Shown here piece by piece: positions 1 through 6,069 of a DNA stretch of 7,948 bases; the stretch's first letter is position 1; every line of letters begins with the position of its first letter. The DNA comes from Persebacter sp051009035 (GTDB lineage Bacteria; Pseudomonadota; Gammaproteobacteria; Tethybacterales; Persebacteraceae). The notes under the pieces are model-generated. The model made no database searches and had not been told where the DNA came from. It was given only the letters and a program-made list of their open reading frames with translations. A program made the position numbers and the translations under genes. The stretch is from positions 1-7,948 of the forward strand of contig JBPCWY010000152.1 in assembly GCA_051009035.1 (NCBI GenBank). The letters run 5' to 3'.

Positions 1-919
1 CAATGGAATCGCCCATGTCGTCCAAAAACAAACCGGAGGGGCAGTCGTCGGTCCGGCATATATTTTCATATTCAAATTGGTTTTCGTCGCACATGTCAAC
101 GCAGTTTTTGCCGTTTTCCAGCGGCGTGGCGCCGGTGCAACCGGGCAAACATCTGCGGTCGCTGCTGACGAAGTTGCGGGGGCTCATGCACTCTTCAACG
201 CATGTATTATTGGAAGCATCGGAATCGCCTTGGTCGTCCAAAAACAAATCGGAGGGGCAGTCGGACCGGCATACCTTTTTATGTGCAAATTCGTTGGGGG
301 CGCACATAGAAACGCATGAATCATCGGCAGTATCGGAAGTGCCGTTGGTATCCAAACTAAAATTGTTGGGGCAGGTGCCAACGCAATCGCCGTTATGCGG
401 GAATTCTCCGGGCGGGCAATCACTCATTACGCAAGCGCCGTTTCTGATTACGCCTTTGTCGGCGAAGCATATCTCCCGGGCAATGCATTCGGTGCTTGCG
501 GGGTCGGTTCTGCGGTCAAAAAGTTGTCCGGAGCAGGTCGGCGCCGGCGCCGCCGCTTCCGATTCGCCGGCTAATTTTACGGCGGAAATTGCTACGAATG
601 TGGCGGCGCCCAAGAAAATAAAATCGCGGGCGGATTTTTCGCCCGCCGCAAACGGCATATCGCGGTTAAATTCGGCGCGTCCTTCCGGCGGGGCGGGGGT
701 TTCGTCCGCATCGTAGCCGTATCTTAAATAATCGGAATAGGAAATACCGGCGGGAATGCGCGAGGCGATTTCAACCGGCGCGCCGAATTGTGCGCCGAAT
801 TGCGCGGCGGATGCAACCGCGCCGTCCGCGTTTTCGGCGAATGCTTGCGGCGAAACCGTCCCCGAAACGGCGCATACCGCCGCCGCTACACCGCTGACGA
901 AACGCGAAAATAATCTCAT
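1..919 (-). CDS. Cysteine-rich repeat protein with signal peptide, 5' part only (runs off the left edge)
   Basis: The ATG at 919-917 opens a frame with no stop down to base 1, giving the first 306 residues; the 3' end is outside the window. Residues 1-28 look like a Sec signal peptide: basic start MRLFSRF, hydrophobic core, and AFA before Glu29 as a cleavage site. A second hydrophobic stretch (about 100-117) could be a membrane helix. From Cys168 cysteines follow a regular pattern: C168, C179, C183, C202, C206, C217, C221, C240, C244, which is a 38-residue period with spacings 11-4-19-4. The 19-residue interval carries an acidic LDDxGDSxxSNNTC motif that could bind a cation. Further, less regular cysteines run to C293. 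The same pattern is in the protein at 6420-7948, so they are paralogues. No Shine-Dalgarno precedes this ATG; it overlaps the stop of a leader ORF (916-1056) and is probably translated by coupling. Likely an exported surface or periplasmic disulfide protein; function unknown. Confidence 0.82.
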   Translation of the reverse strand, partial: MRLFSRFVSGVAAAVCAVSGTVSPQAFAENADGAVASAAQFGAQFGAPVEIASRIPAGISYSDYLRYGYDADETPAPPEGRAEFNRDMPFAAGEKSARDFIFLGAATFVAISAVKLAGESEAAAPAPTCSGQLFDRRTDPASTECIAREICFADKGVIRNGACVMSDCPPGEFPHNGDCVGTCPNNFSLDTNGTSDTADDSCVSMCAPNEFAHKKVCRSDCPSDLFLDDQGDSDASNNTCVEECMSPRNFVSSDRRCLPGCTGATPLENGKNCVDMCDENQFEYENICRTDDCPSGLFLDDMGDSI

Positions 920-1056
920 TTTAACAACGGGAAAAGGGATTGCGCGGGATATTGCGCCCGCGTTTGGGTTTTGGGTTGGATTGCGGGCGCGTCCCGTCCC
1001 GCGCGGTTTGCGCGAAAAACCCGCGTGTTTTGTCGGCGGATGCAGGATTTAGCCAC
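916..1056 (-). CDS. 46-aa basic leader ORF, translationally coupled to the cysteine-rich gene
   Basis: A GTG at 1056-1054 is preceded by AGAGGGG (1070-1064) with a 7-nt spacer, the best Shine-Dalgarno in the window, and lies about 29 nt below the predicted transcription start of the promoter at 1092-1121. The frame runs 46 codons and ends with TGA at 918-916, overlapping the ATG of the downstream gene (919-917) as ATGA. The predicted peptide starts MAKSCIRRQN and ends SLFPLLK. It has seven Arg, three Lys and a single acidic residue. I recognise no family, and it has no signal peptide or membrane segment. Since the downstream ATG lacks its own ribosome binding site, a coupling or attenuation role is the simplest reading (inference). 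Against it: the downstream gene could start by other means and the peptide may not be conserved. Confidence 0.55.
   Translation of the reverse strand: MAKSCIRRQNTRVFRANRAGRDAPAIQPKTQTRAQYPAQSLFPLLK
942..1025 (-). promoter_or_regulatory. Structured leader RNA with two competing stem-loops
   Basis: Between the promoter and the cysteine-rich gene, inside the leader ORF, are nested perfect complements: GCGCGGGA (942-949) with TCCCGCGC (997-1004), and inside it GCGCCCGC (954-961) with GCGGGCGC (983-990), with a 21-nt apical loop at 962-982. A second stem pairs 1002-1009 with 1017-1025, with one bulged base, and shares bases 1002-1004 with the outer stem, so the two folds exclude each other. No T-run follows either stem on the minus strand, so this is not a canonical intrinsic terminator. 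A role in attenuation or in ribosome-dependent refolding is inferred from position only. Confidence 0.45.
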
Positions 1057-1091
1057 GGAAATTCCCCTCTTTCTCCAAGTTTGGACGCCCC

Positions 1092-1121
1092 ATTATAGCG
1101 CATGAATCGCAGGATTGCCAA
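1092..1121 (-). promoter_or_regulatory. Sigma70-like promoter for the leader ORF and cysteine-rich gene
   Basis: Read on the minus strand: -35 TTGGCA (1121-1116, five of six consensus bases), an 18-bp spacer, and -10 TATAAT (1097-1092, perfect). The expected start of transcription is near 1085, about 29 nt before the GTG of the leader ORF and about 165 nt before the ATG of the cysteine-rich gene. It sits just after the end of sucD, so the cysteine-rich gene need not depend on the sucCD transcript. Confidence 0.75.
1099..1117. repeat. Deleted copy of the REP-like repeat arm, inside the promoter spacer
   Basis: On the minus strand this 19-nt stretch reads CAATCCTGCGATTCATGCG. The REPIN arm at 6172-6204 contains the same bases in the same order with eight extra, AAAGCAGG, inserted after CAATCCTGCG. 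The match is 10 plus 9 bases around a clean 8-nt deletion that removes half of the palindrome. It overlaps the promoter spacer and the edge of the -35 box. Confidence 0.5.
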
Positions 1122-1147
1122 AAATGCGCCAAAATTGCAACGCCGAA

Positions 1148-2023
1148 TTATAAAACTGATTTCAGTAATGCGCCGATTTCGGACGGGTTTTTTGTCGTCT
1201 TAATCCCGCATTCTTCCAGCGCGGCGATTTTTTCCGCCGCCGTCCCCTTGCCGCCGGCGATAATCGCGCCCGCATGCCCCATCCGCTTTCCGGGCGGGGC
1301 GGTGACTCCGGCGATAAATCCGACTACCGGCTTGCTCATATTTTCTTTCGCCCAGCGCGCCGCGTCTTCTTCGTCGCTGCCGCCGATTTCGCCGACCATA
1401 ATCACCGCTTCGGTTTCGCCGTCTTTTTCAAACAATTCTAAAATGTCGCGGTGTTTTAAGCCGTTGACCGGGTCGCCGCCGATGCCTACGCAGGTGGATT
1501 GTCCGAGTCCCAAACGGGTCGCCTGATGCACCGCTTCGTAAGTTAGCGTGCCGGAACGCGAGACGATGCCGATTCCGCCTTTTTTGTGGATGTAGCCGGG
1601 CATGATGCCGATTTTGATTTCGTCCGGCGTGATGACGCCGGGGCAGTTTGGACCGACCAGCAGCGTTTTTTTGCCGCGCATTTTGGCGCGCGTTTCAACC
1701 ATATCGCGCACCGGAATGCCCTCGGTAATGCAAACCGCCAAATCCAATTCGGCGTCTACCGCTTCCATAATGGCGGCGGCGGCGAATTTTGGCGGGACAT
1801 AAATTACCGAAACATTCGCGCCGGTTTGCGCTTTGGCTTCGGCGACGGTATTAAAAACCGGCACGCCCTCGCAGGTTTCGCCGCCCTTGCCGGGCGTCAC
1901 CCCCGCAACATAACACGCCTTGCCGCAGGCGTATTCCACGCCGTAGTGCGTATGAAAGCGCCCGGTTTTGCCGGTAATCCCCTGCGTAATCACGCGGCTG
2001 TTTTTGTTGATTAAAATACTCAT
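1148..2023 (-). CDS. sucD: Succinate-CoA ligase, alpha subunit
   Basis: This is the alpha subunit of succinyl-CoA synthetase (TCA cycle), which interconverts succinate, CoA and NTP with succinyl-CoA, NDP and phosphate, together with SucC. The product is 291 aa; E. coli SucD is 289. The N-terminus MSILINKNSRVITQG and the CoA-binding region GVTPGKGG (41-48) match the family, followed by VGPNCPGVITP (123-133), IVSRSGTLTYEAV (153-165), CVGIGGDP (178-185) and the active-site loop GKRMGHAGAI, whose His250 is the phosphorylated histidine. The start is well set: AAGGA lies 6 nt before the ATG. It follows the 126-aa gene by 9 bp and ends the operon. I see no clear intrinsic terminator downstream; the next promoter begins within 30 bp of its stop. 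Confidence 0.97.
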   Translation of the reverse strand: MSILINKNSRVITQGITGKTGRFHTHYGVEYACGKACYVAGVTPGKGGETCEGVPVFNTVAEAKAQTGANVSVIYVPPKFAAAAIMEAVDAELDLAVCITEGIPVRDMVETRAKMRGKKTLLVGPNCPGVITPDEIKIGIMPGYIHKKGGIGIVSRSGTLTYEAVHQATRLGLGQSTCVGIGGDPVNGLKHRDILELFEKDGETEAVIMVGEIGGSDEEDAARWAKENMSKPVVGFIAGVTAPPGKRMGHAGAIIAGGKGTAAEKIAALEECGIKTTKNPSEIGALLKSVL

Positions 2024-2032
2024 AAAAAGTCC

Positions 2033-2413
2033 TTAATGTTTTGCCCAGTAATCATAAACCAGTTTGAGTTGTTTAACAAAAAACTCCGTTTTTTTGTTTG
2101 ACGGGCTGCGTTTGTTGATGGAAAACCCCAACTCGTCGGCAAGCCCAAAAAACCCGTCTCCGGGCTTTTTGTCGTCCGCATGCACTACAAGCACCGACAA
2201 CAAATGCCGTCCGGCATTGTGCTCTTCCGCGCATATTTCCCCCAAAAATGTTCCGGCAAGGGCGCGCTGGCTGTCATAACCCATATCCATGCCGTAAGGG
2301 GAAAATAAATCCCCGTAAGATAGGGTGCTTGCGTTTTTTGCCGCGTCAACCATTTTTTGGCGAATCTCCGCGCGGTTGCCGTCCAAACGATTTCTGATTT
2401 CTGTAATATCCAT
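2033..2413 (-). CDS. Uncharacterised 126-aa protein encoded between sucC and sucD
   Basis: A soluble protein of 126 aa with no signal peptide or membrane helix. Its ATG shares one base with the sucC stop (TAATG), and its TAA lies 9 bp before sucD, so it is built into the sucCD transcript and probably coupled to sucC. Visible motifs: a helical, charged N-terminus (1-30), LSYGDLFSPYGM (31-42), a core LLSVLVVHADDKKPGDGFFGLA (71-92) and a C-terminal FFVKQLKLVYDYW (111-123). I recall stand-alone uncharacterised proteins with a similar LLSxxVV...PGxGFFxLAxxLG...VYxYW pattern, but know of no assigned function. The DNA looks visibly more AT-rich than sucC and sucD, with several A and T runs, which hints at later insertion. 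It is not an SCS subunit, since SucC and SucD both look complete without it. Confidence 0.85.
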   Translation of the reverse strand: MDITEIRNRLDGNRAEIRQKMVDAAKNASTLSYGDLFSPYGMDMGYDSQRALAGTFLGEICAEEHNAGRHLLSVLVVHADDKKPGDGFFGLADELGFSINKRSPSNKKTEFFVKQLKLVYDYWAKH

Positions 2414-3570
2414 TAACCCGCCGCTTTGACCGCTTTTTCCGCCGCGTCCGCCATGGATTCGGCGGGGATTATCGCCAAGCCCGAATCCGCTAAAATCTTT
2501 TTGCCTTGCTCTACATTTGTCCCTTCTAGGCGGACGATTAACGGGACTTTGATTTCCATTTCTTTCGCCGCCGCCGTGACGCCTTCGGCGATGACATCGC
2601 AGCGCATGATGCCCCCGAAAATGTTGATTAAAATCGCGCGAATGCCCGTGTTGGAAAGCATCAGCGAAAACGCCGCCGCGACTTTTTCGCGGCTTGCGCC
2701 GCCGCCGACATCCAAAAAATTCGCCGGCGCGCCGCCGTATAATTTGATAATATCCATCGTCGCCATCGCCAAACCCGCCCCGTTAACCATGCAGCCGATA
2801 TTGCCGTCCAAGGAAATATAGGATAAATCGTGTTCGGCGGCGCGGATTTCCATTTCGTCTTCTTCGTCCAAATCGCGCATGGCGGCGATATCCGGATGGC
2901 GAAATAGTGCGTTGTCGTCAAAATTCATTTTGCCGTCCAGCGCAACCGCATCGCCGCCGCCGGTAATCACCAGCGGGTTGACTTCCGCCAGCGAGGCGTC
3001 CGTTTCCCAATAGGCGCGGTATAAATTTTCCATTAATTCCGCCGCCGCGGGGCGGGATTTTTCGGGGACTCCGATTTTTTCGGCGAGCGCCAGCGCGTCT
3101 TGGCGGGAGATTCGGCCGTCCGGGTCGGCGTAGAGTTTGTGGATTTTTTCGGGCGTTTTTGCCGCGACTTCTTCAATTTCCATGCCCCCTTCGGAAGACG
3201 CCATGAGGACGGCTTGCTGGCTTGCGCGGTCGGTGATGATGCCGAAATATAACTCGGCGGCGATGTCCGCGCTTTCTTCTACGAGCAGGCGTTTGACTTG
3301 TTTGCCCGCCGCGCCGGTTTGGGGGGTTATGAGGTTCATGCCCAAAATTGCTTCGGCGTGGGATTCGGCTTCCGCCGCGGTTTTGGCGACTTTGACGCCG
3401 CCGCCTTTCCCGCGTCCGCCCGCGTGGATTTGCGCTTTGACGACGCATGCGCCGCCCAATTCGGCGATGGCTTCGCGCGCTTCGGCGAGCGAAAAACACG
3501 CCCGCCCGCGCGGGACGGAAACGCCGTAGCGGGCAAAAAGTTCTTTGGCTTGGTGTTCGTGGATTTTCAT
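2413..3570 (-). CDS. sucC: Succinate-CoA ligase (ADP/GDP-forming), beta subunit
   Basis: This is the beta subunit of succinyl-CoA synthetase, carrying the ATP-grasp nucleotide site and part of the succinate site. At 385 aa it is close to the 388 aa of E. coli SucC. The start MKIHEHQAKELF is diagnostic. Then come the nucleotide-binding AQIHAGGRGKGGGVK (46-60), EVNPL (196-200) with LDGKMNFDDNALFR (211-224) for metal and nucleotide, NGAGLAMATMD (263-273), NIFGGIMRCD (316-325) and RLEGTNVEQG (347-356). GGAG lies 8 nt before the ATG, inside the preceding gene, whose TGA overlaps this ATG as ATGA. The stop overlaps the start of the 126-aa gene, so translation of the three reading frames is tightly linked. 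Confidence 0.97.
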   Translation of the reverse strand: MKIHEHQAKELFARYGVSVPRGRACFSLAEAREAIAELGGACVVKAQIHAGGRGKGGGVKVAKTAAEAESHAEAILGMNLITPQTGAAGKQVKRLLVEESADIAAELYFGIITDRASQQAVLMASSEGGMEIEEVAAKTPEKIHKLYADPDGRISRQDALALAEKIGVPEKSRPAAAELMENLYRAYWETDASLAEVNPLVITGGGDAVALDGKMNFDDNALFRHPDIAAMRDLDEEDEMEIRAAEHDLSYISLDGNIGCMVNGAGLAMATMDIIKLYGGAPANFLDVGGGASREKVAAAFSLMLSNTGIRAILINIFGGIMRCDVIAEGVTAAAKEMEIKVPLIVRLEGTNVEQGKKILADSGLAIIPAESMADAAEKAVKAAG

Positions 3571-4112
3571 GACGGATTCTCCGGTGAATCGGCGGGCGCA
3601 ACTTCCGGGGCGGCGGGTTCAATGTCCGGCAAATCGGCGGACGCAATATATTGCCCGAAACTTTCGCACCAAATCGTCAATGCGCGCGCTTTGGCAAACG
3701 CTTCGCCGTCCAATTCGTATACTTGCGAACCGGCGAAACTTTTGACTTTTTGGAGTTTAACCCGCGCTTCGTCTTCCAAAAAATCGTTTTCGTTTTCCAC
3801 TCCCGCGCGGCTGTTGAGATAGAGCCAAAAATTCGGACCCGGCCCGACTTCAAAATCTTTCTGCAATTCGGCGAGGATTTTGCCGTCCGCCGCGCGGTAA
3901 AATTTAACCCCGCCGCGCCCCCAGTGTCCGGAATCTTGTCCGGCGGAATCTTCCCGAAAACGGGATTCGCCGAGCGGGGCGGCGGCGCCTTCGGCGACCG
4001 ATTCGTTAACTTGCGCGGGCGGAAAAATGAACGGAAACGCGACAAGCATCCCGCCCGCTCCGGCGATAACTCCCAAAAAACCGCCTATTACAAAAAAGAT
4101 GAAAATCCTCAT
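3567..4112 (-). CDS. Membrane-anchored DM13-domain protein
   Basis: A 181-aa protein with an N-terminal hydrophobic helix (about 3-30, rich in Gly, Phe and Ile), an Ala/Glu-rich linker (35-48), and a DM13 domain from about 50 to 162. DM13 signatures are GHWGRGGVKFYR (62-73), the DFEVGPGPNFWLYLN stretch (86-100), the basic KVKSFAGSQVYEL segment (122-134) and IWCESF (147-152), with the conserved cysteine at 149. DM13 domains have been proposed to take part in electron transfer through this cysteine. That is a family-level proposal, not shown for this protein. A Pro/Ala/Glu-rich tail (163-181) follows. The domain probably faces the periplasm, held by an uncleaved signal anchor. The gene is 19 bp after fpr and overlaps sucC by 4 bp; sitting next to fpr fits a redox role. 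There is no close Shine-Dalgarno: the nearest purine run, AAGGGG, is 13 nt from the ATG. Confidence 0.85.
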   Translation of the reverse strand: MRIFIFFVIGGFLGVIAGAGGMLVAFPFIFPPAQVNESVAEGAAAPLGESRFREDSAGQDSGHWGRGGVKFYRAADGKILAELQKDFEVGPGPNFWLYLNSRAGVENENDFLEDEARVKLQKVKSFAGSQVYELDGEAFAKARALTIWCESFGQYIASADLPDIEPAAPEVAPADSPENPS

Positions 4113-4120
4113 GGCTTCGG

Positions 4121-4148
4121 ATTATAACCCCTTACCAATAATTTTCCA
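4121..4148 (-). promoter_or_regulatory. Possible internal promoter before the DM13-sucCD genes
   Basis: On the minus strand a perfect -10 TATAAT (4126-4121) lies in the 19-bp gap after fpr, with TGGAAA (4148-4143) 16 bp upstream as a four-of-six -35 box inside the last codons of fpr. Transcription would begin within a few bases of the DM13 ATG, giving an almost leaderless message for that gene and a separate source of sucCD transcript. The -35 is weak, so this is tentative. Confidence 0.35.
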
Positions 4149-4878
4149 TCGTAATGTGTCCGGGTTTGCGCCGCCGGTTGCGTTCCAGCCCCGCCGCCTG
4201 CAAAACCGCCGCCGTGTCTTTGACCATTTGCGGGTTGCCGCATATCATAAACTGCGACTCGGCGGGCGAAATCGGCATGCCGGTTTTCTCCGCCAATACG
4301 CCGGATTCTACCGCCGCCGGAATGCGCCCGCGGACGGCAAAATCGGTATCTTCGCGGCTCACAAACGGCGCATAACGCAGCCGCCCGCCCCCTTTGGCGA
4401 CAAGCGCGGCGATGTCTTCGGCGTAGGATAATTCTTCCGCCCGCCGGACGGCATAAACGAGCGCCAAATCGGTAAAACGCTCCCACGCTTCGGCGCTTTT
4501 GAGGATGGACAAAAACGGACCGATTGCCGTGCCGGTGGCGAGCATCCACAGCTGCCGCGCTTTGGGAATTTCGGAAAGCACCATATAGCCGTTGGATTTG
4601 GGGACATATAAAATATCGTCCCCTTCTTTGAGCAGCGGCAGGCGGGTGGTGAGCGGTCCGTCCGGCACGATGGTGTAATAAAATTCGCAAAATGCCTCGT
4701 CCGGCGCATTGACGAAAGAATAGGGGCGCATGATATTTTCGCCTTCAATATTGAGACCGATACGGGCGAACTGCCCCGGCTCAAATCCGCCAAAATCGGC
4801 GAAAATCCGGATAGAATATAAATTGTCCGTCCACCGCCGCACTCCGGCGACTTTGCCGATTTGCGGTTCAACAGCCAT
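4132..4878 (-). CDS. fpr: Ferredoxin/flavodoxin-NADP+ reductase
   Basis: A cytoplasmic FAD enzyme that moves electrons between NADPH and ferredoxin or flavodoxin. The 248-aa length fits the bacterial Fpr family (E. coli 248). An N-terminal FAD barrel carries GQFARIGL (35-42) and the FAD-binding RPYSFVN (51-57). The NADP domain carries LATGTAIGPFLS (113-124) and MICGNPQMV (211-219). The C-terminus GHITMENYW, with an aromatic last residue stacking on the flavin, matches the E. coli type (GHMTAEHYW). The ATG at 4878 is the only possible start: the frame is closed by the dapE stop codon five codons upstream and no GTG or TTG lies between. No Shine-Dalgarno is visible in the 12-bp gap after dapE, so initiation may rely on ribosomes finishing dapE. 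A closely related reductase of the same superfamily is the only alternative. Confidence 0.93.
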   Translation of the reverse strand: MAVEPQIGKVAGVRRWTDNLYSIRIFADFGGFEPGQFARIGLNIEGENIMRPYSFVNAPDEAFCEFYYTIVPDGPLTTRLPLLKEGDDILYVPKSNGYMVLSEIPKARQLWMLATGTAIGPFLSILKSAEAWERFTDLALVYAVRRAEELSYAEDIAALVAKGGGRLRYAPFVSREDTDFAVRGRIPAAVESGVLAEKTGMPISPAESQFMICGNPQMVKDTAAVLQAAGLERNRRRKPGHITMENYW

Positions 4879-4890
4879 GCGGTTTTGTTT

Positions 4891-6069
4891 TCATGCGCGC
4901 AATTTTACCTTTTCGGCGAGCAATTGCATCCCCGCCCGCCGGTAAATTTCCGCCAATTTGCGCACCGAATCGCATTCCGCCCGCTCGTTGGGCGCGTGCA
5001 TTGTTTCGTTGATGACGCCAAATTCCGCGATTTCGCCGCAAATTTCCCGCAAAAAACGCCCGTCCGAAGTGCCGCCGCCGGTAGAAAACGCCGCCCGCCG
5101 CCCGCAAACCGCAAAAATCGCGTCCTGCAACGCTCCCGCCAATGCGCCGCCGCGCGGGGTTAAAAACGGCGCCGCGCCGTGAATCCATTCGCATTCCCAT
5201 TGTCCGCTTGCCGCGTTTTGCAACGGCTCTTCCACCAAAGGGCGCAAAAGCGCGGGCGTATCGGGCGGGGCGTAGCGAAAATTTACCGTCGCGGCGGCGG
5301 CGGGCGGAATCACATTATCCGCAACGCCGCTTTTTAACATGACAATTTGCGCCGTAAGAGGCGGAAAATCCGCTTCCCCGCCCGTTTTTTCGCCTGCGCC
5401 TGCGGCGTTTTCCCCGAGTTTTGCCGCCGCCGCGGCGCGGTGTAAAATTTCCGGCAACGCCGCCGTCAAACGATGAATCGGATTATCGCCTTTGTGCGGA
5501 TAGGCGGCGTGCGTTTGTTTGCCGCGGACGGTAATGCGCGCGGTTAACGAACCGCGCCGCCCGATTTTAATCGTATCGCCGAATTCTTTTTCGCAAGTCG
5601 GCTCGCCAAGCAGGGCAAAAGGGATTTGCGCGCCGCCGTTTTGTTTGCGCCATTCCGCGACATGCCGCGTGCCGTGAATTGCCGCGCCTTCTTCGTCCGA
5701 AGTCAGCAACACCGCCACGCCCCGCCCGCGCAATTCGCGCGCCGCGCACAAGAGCGCCGCCACGCCGGATTTCATATCCGCCGCGCCCCGCCCGTAGATA
5801 AAACCGCCGCGTTCTTCGGCTTCAAACGGCGGGCTTTCCCATTGCGCCAAATCGCCGGGCGGGACAACATCCACATGTCCGGCAAGCAACAGCGCGGGCG
5901 ATTCGCCGTCCGCCGCCCACAAATTATCCACGCCGCCGGCGGGCAGGCGTTGCGCCGAAAATCCGGCATCGCGCAAAAAATTTTCCGCCAAATCCAGCGC
6001 GCCGCCGTGTTCGGGCGTCACCGATTTGCAATTAATCAATTGCCGCAGCAACAAAACCGCATCGCTCAT
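4891..6069 (-). CDS. dapE: Succinyl-diaminopimelate desuccinylase
   Basis: A zinc M20-family amidohydrolase that splits N-succinyl-LL-diaminopimelate into succinate and LL-diaminopimelate, on the succinylase route to lysine and peptidoglycan meso-DAP. Numbered from the ATG at 6069 it is 392 aa (E. coli 375). Metal and catalytic residues fit: GHVDVVPPGD (His65, Asp67), YGRGAADMKSG (Asp98), TSDEEG (catalytic Glu126, metal Glu127), GEP (Glu156) and NETMHAPNE (His358). STGGGTSDGRF (329-339) is the DapE signature. An extra Ala/Gly/Glu-rich loop around 215-236 accounts for most of the added length. The frame stays open 30 codons upstream to a TTG at 6159, but that extension has no DapE homology and the family start aligns with MSDAVLLLRQL, so I chose 6069; only a G-rich run, not a classical Shine-Dalgarno, precedes it. 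It is first in the operon. Confidence 0.93.
   Translation of the reverse strand: MSDAVLLLRQLINCKSVTPEHGGALDLAENFLRDAGFSAQRLPAGGVDNLWAADGESPALLLAGHVDVVPPGDLAQWESPPFEAEERGGFIYGRGAADMKSGVAALLCAARELRGRGVAVLLTSDEEGAAIHGTRHVAEWRKQNGGAQIPFALLGEPTCEKEFGDTIKIGRRGSLTARITVRGKQTHAAYPHKGDNPIHRLTAALPEILHRAAAAAKLGENAAGAGEKTGGEADFPPLTAQIVMLKSGVADNVIPPAAAATVNFRYAPPDTPALLRPLVEEPLQNAASGQWECEWIHGAAPFLTPRGGALAGALQDAIFAVCGRRAAFSTGGGTSDGRFLREICGEIAEFGVINETMHAPNERAECDSVRKLAEIYRRAGMQLLAEKVKLRA

Larger units (their letters stand above)
1148..6069 (-). other. Predicted operon dapE-fpr-DM13-sucC-126aa-sucD
   Basis: Six genes run in one direction with junctions of 12 bp, 19 bp, a 4-bp ATGA overlap, a 1-bp TAATG overlap and 9 bp. 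No terminator-like structure lies between them. One internal -10 element before the DM13 gene could split expression. I found no convincing promoter before dapE, so the run may start in the 6070-6419 gap or be read through from the cysteine-rich gene. Confidence 0.7.

Noticed and set aside
3..716. Plus-strand open frame of 237 codons opposite the left cysteine-rich gene
   Set aside because: It is antisense to a gene with a signal peptide, regular cysteine repeats, promoter and leader. Its product shows only a mirrored low-complexity pattern and no family features.
921..1121. 66-codon minus-strand frame from a TTG at 1121 ending just before the cysteine-rich gene
   Set aside because: Its start lies in the -35 box and its next ATG lies upstream of the -10, so its start codons are not on the predicted transcript. 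The GTG ORF in another frame has the SD.
1586..2014. Plus-strand 142-codon open frame opposite sucD
   Set aside because: Antisense to a fully conserved sucD; composition is a codon-complement artefact.
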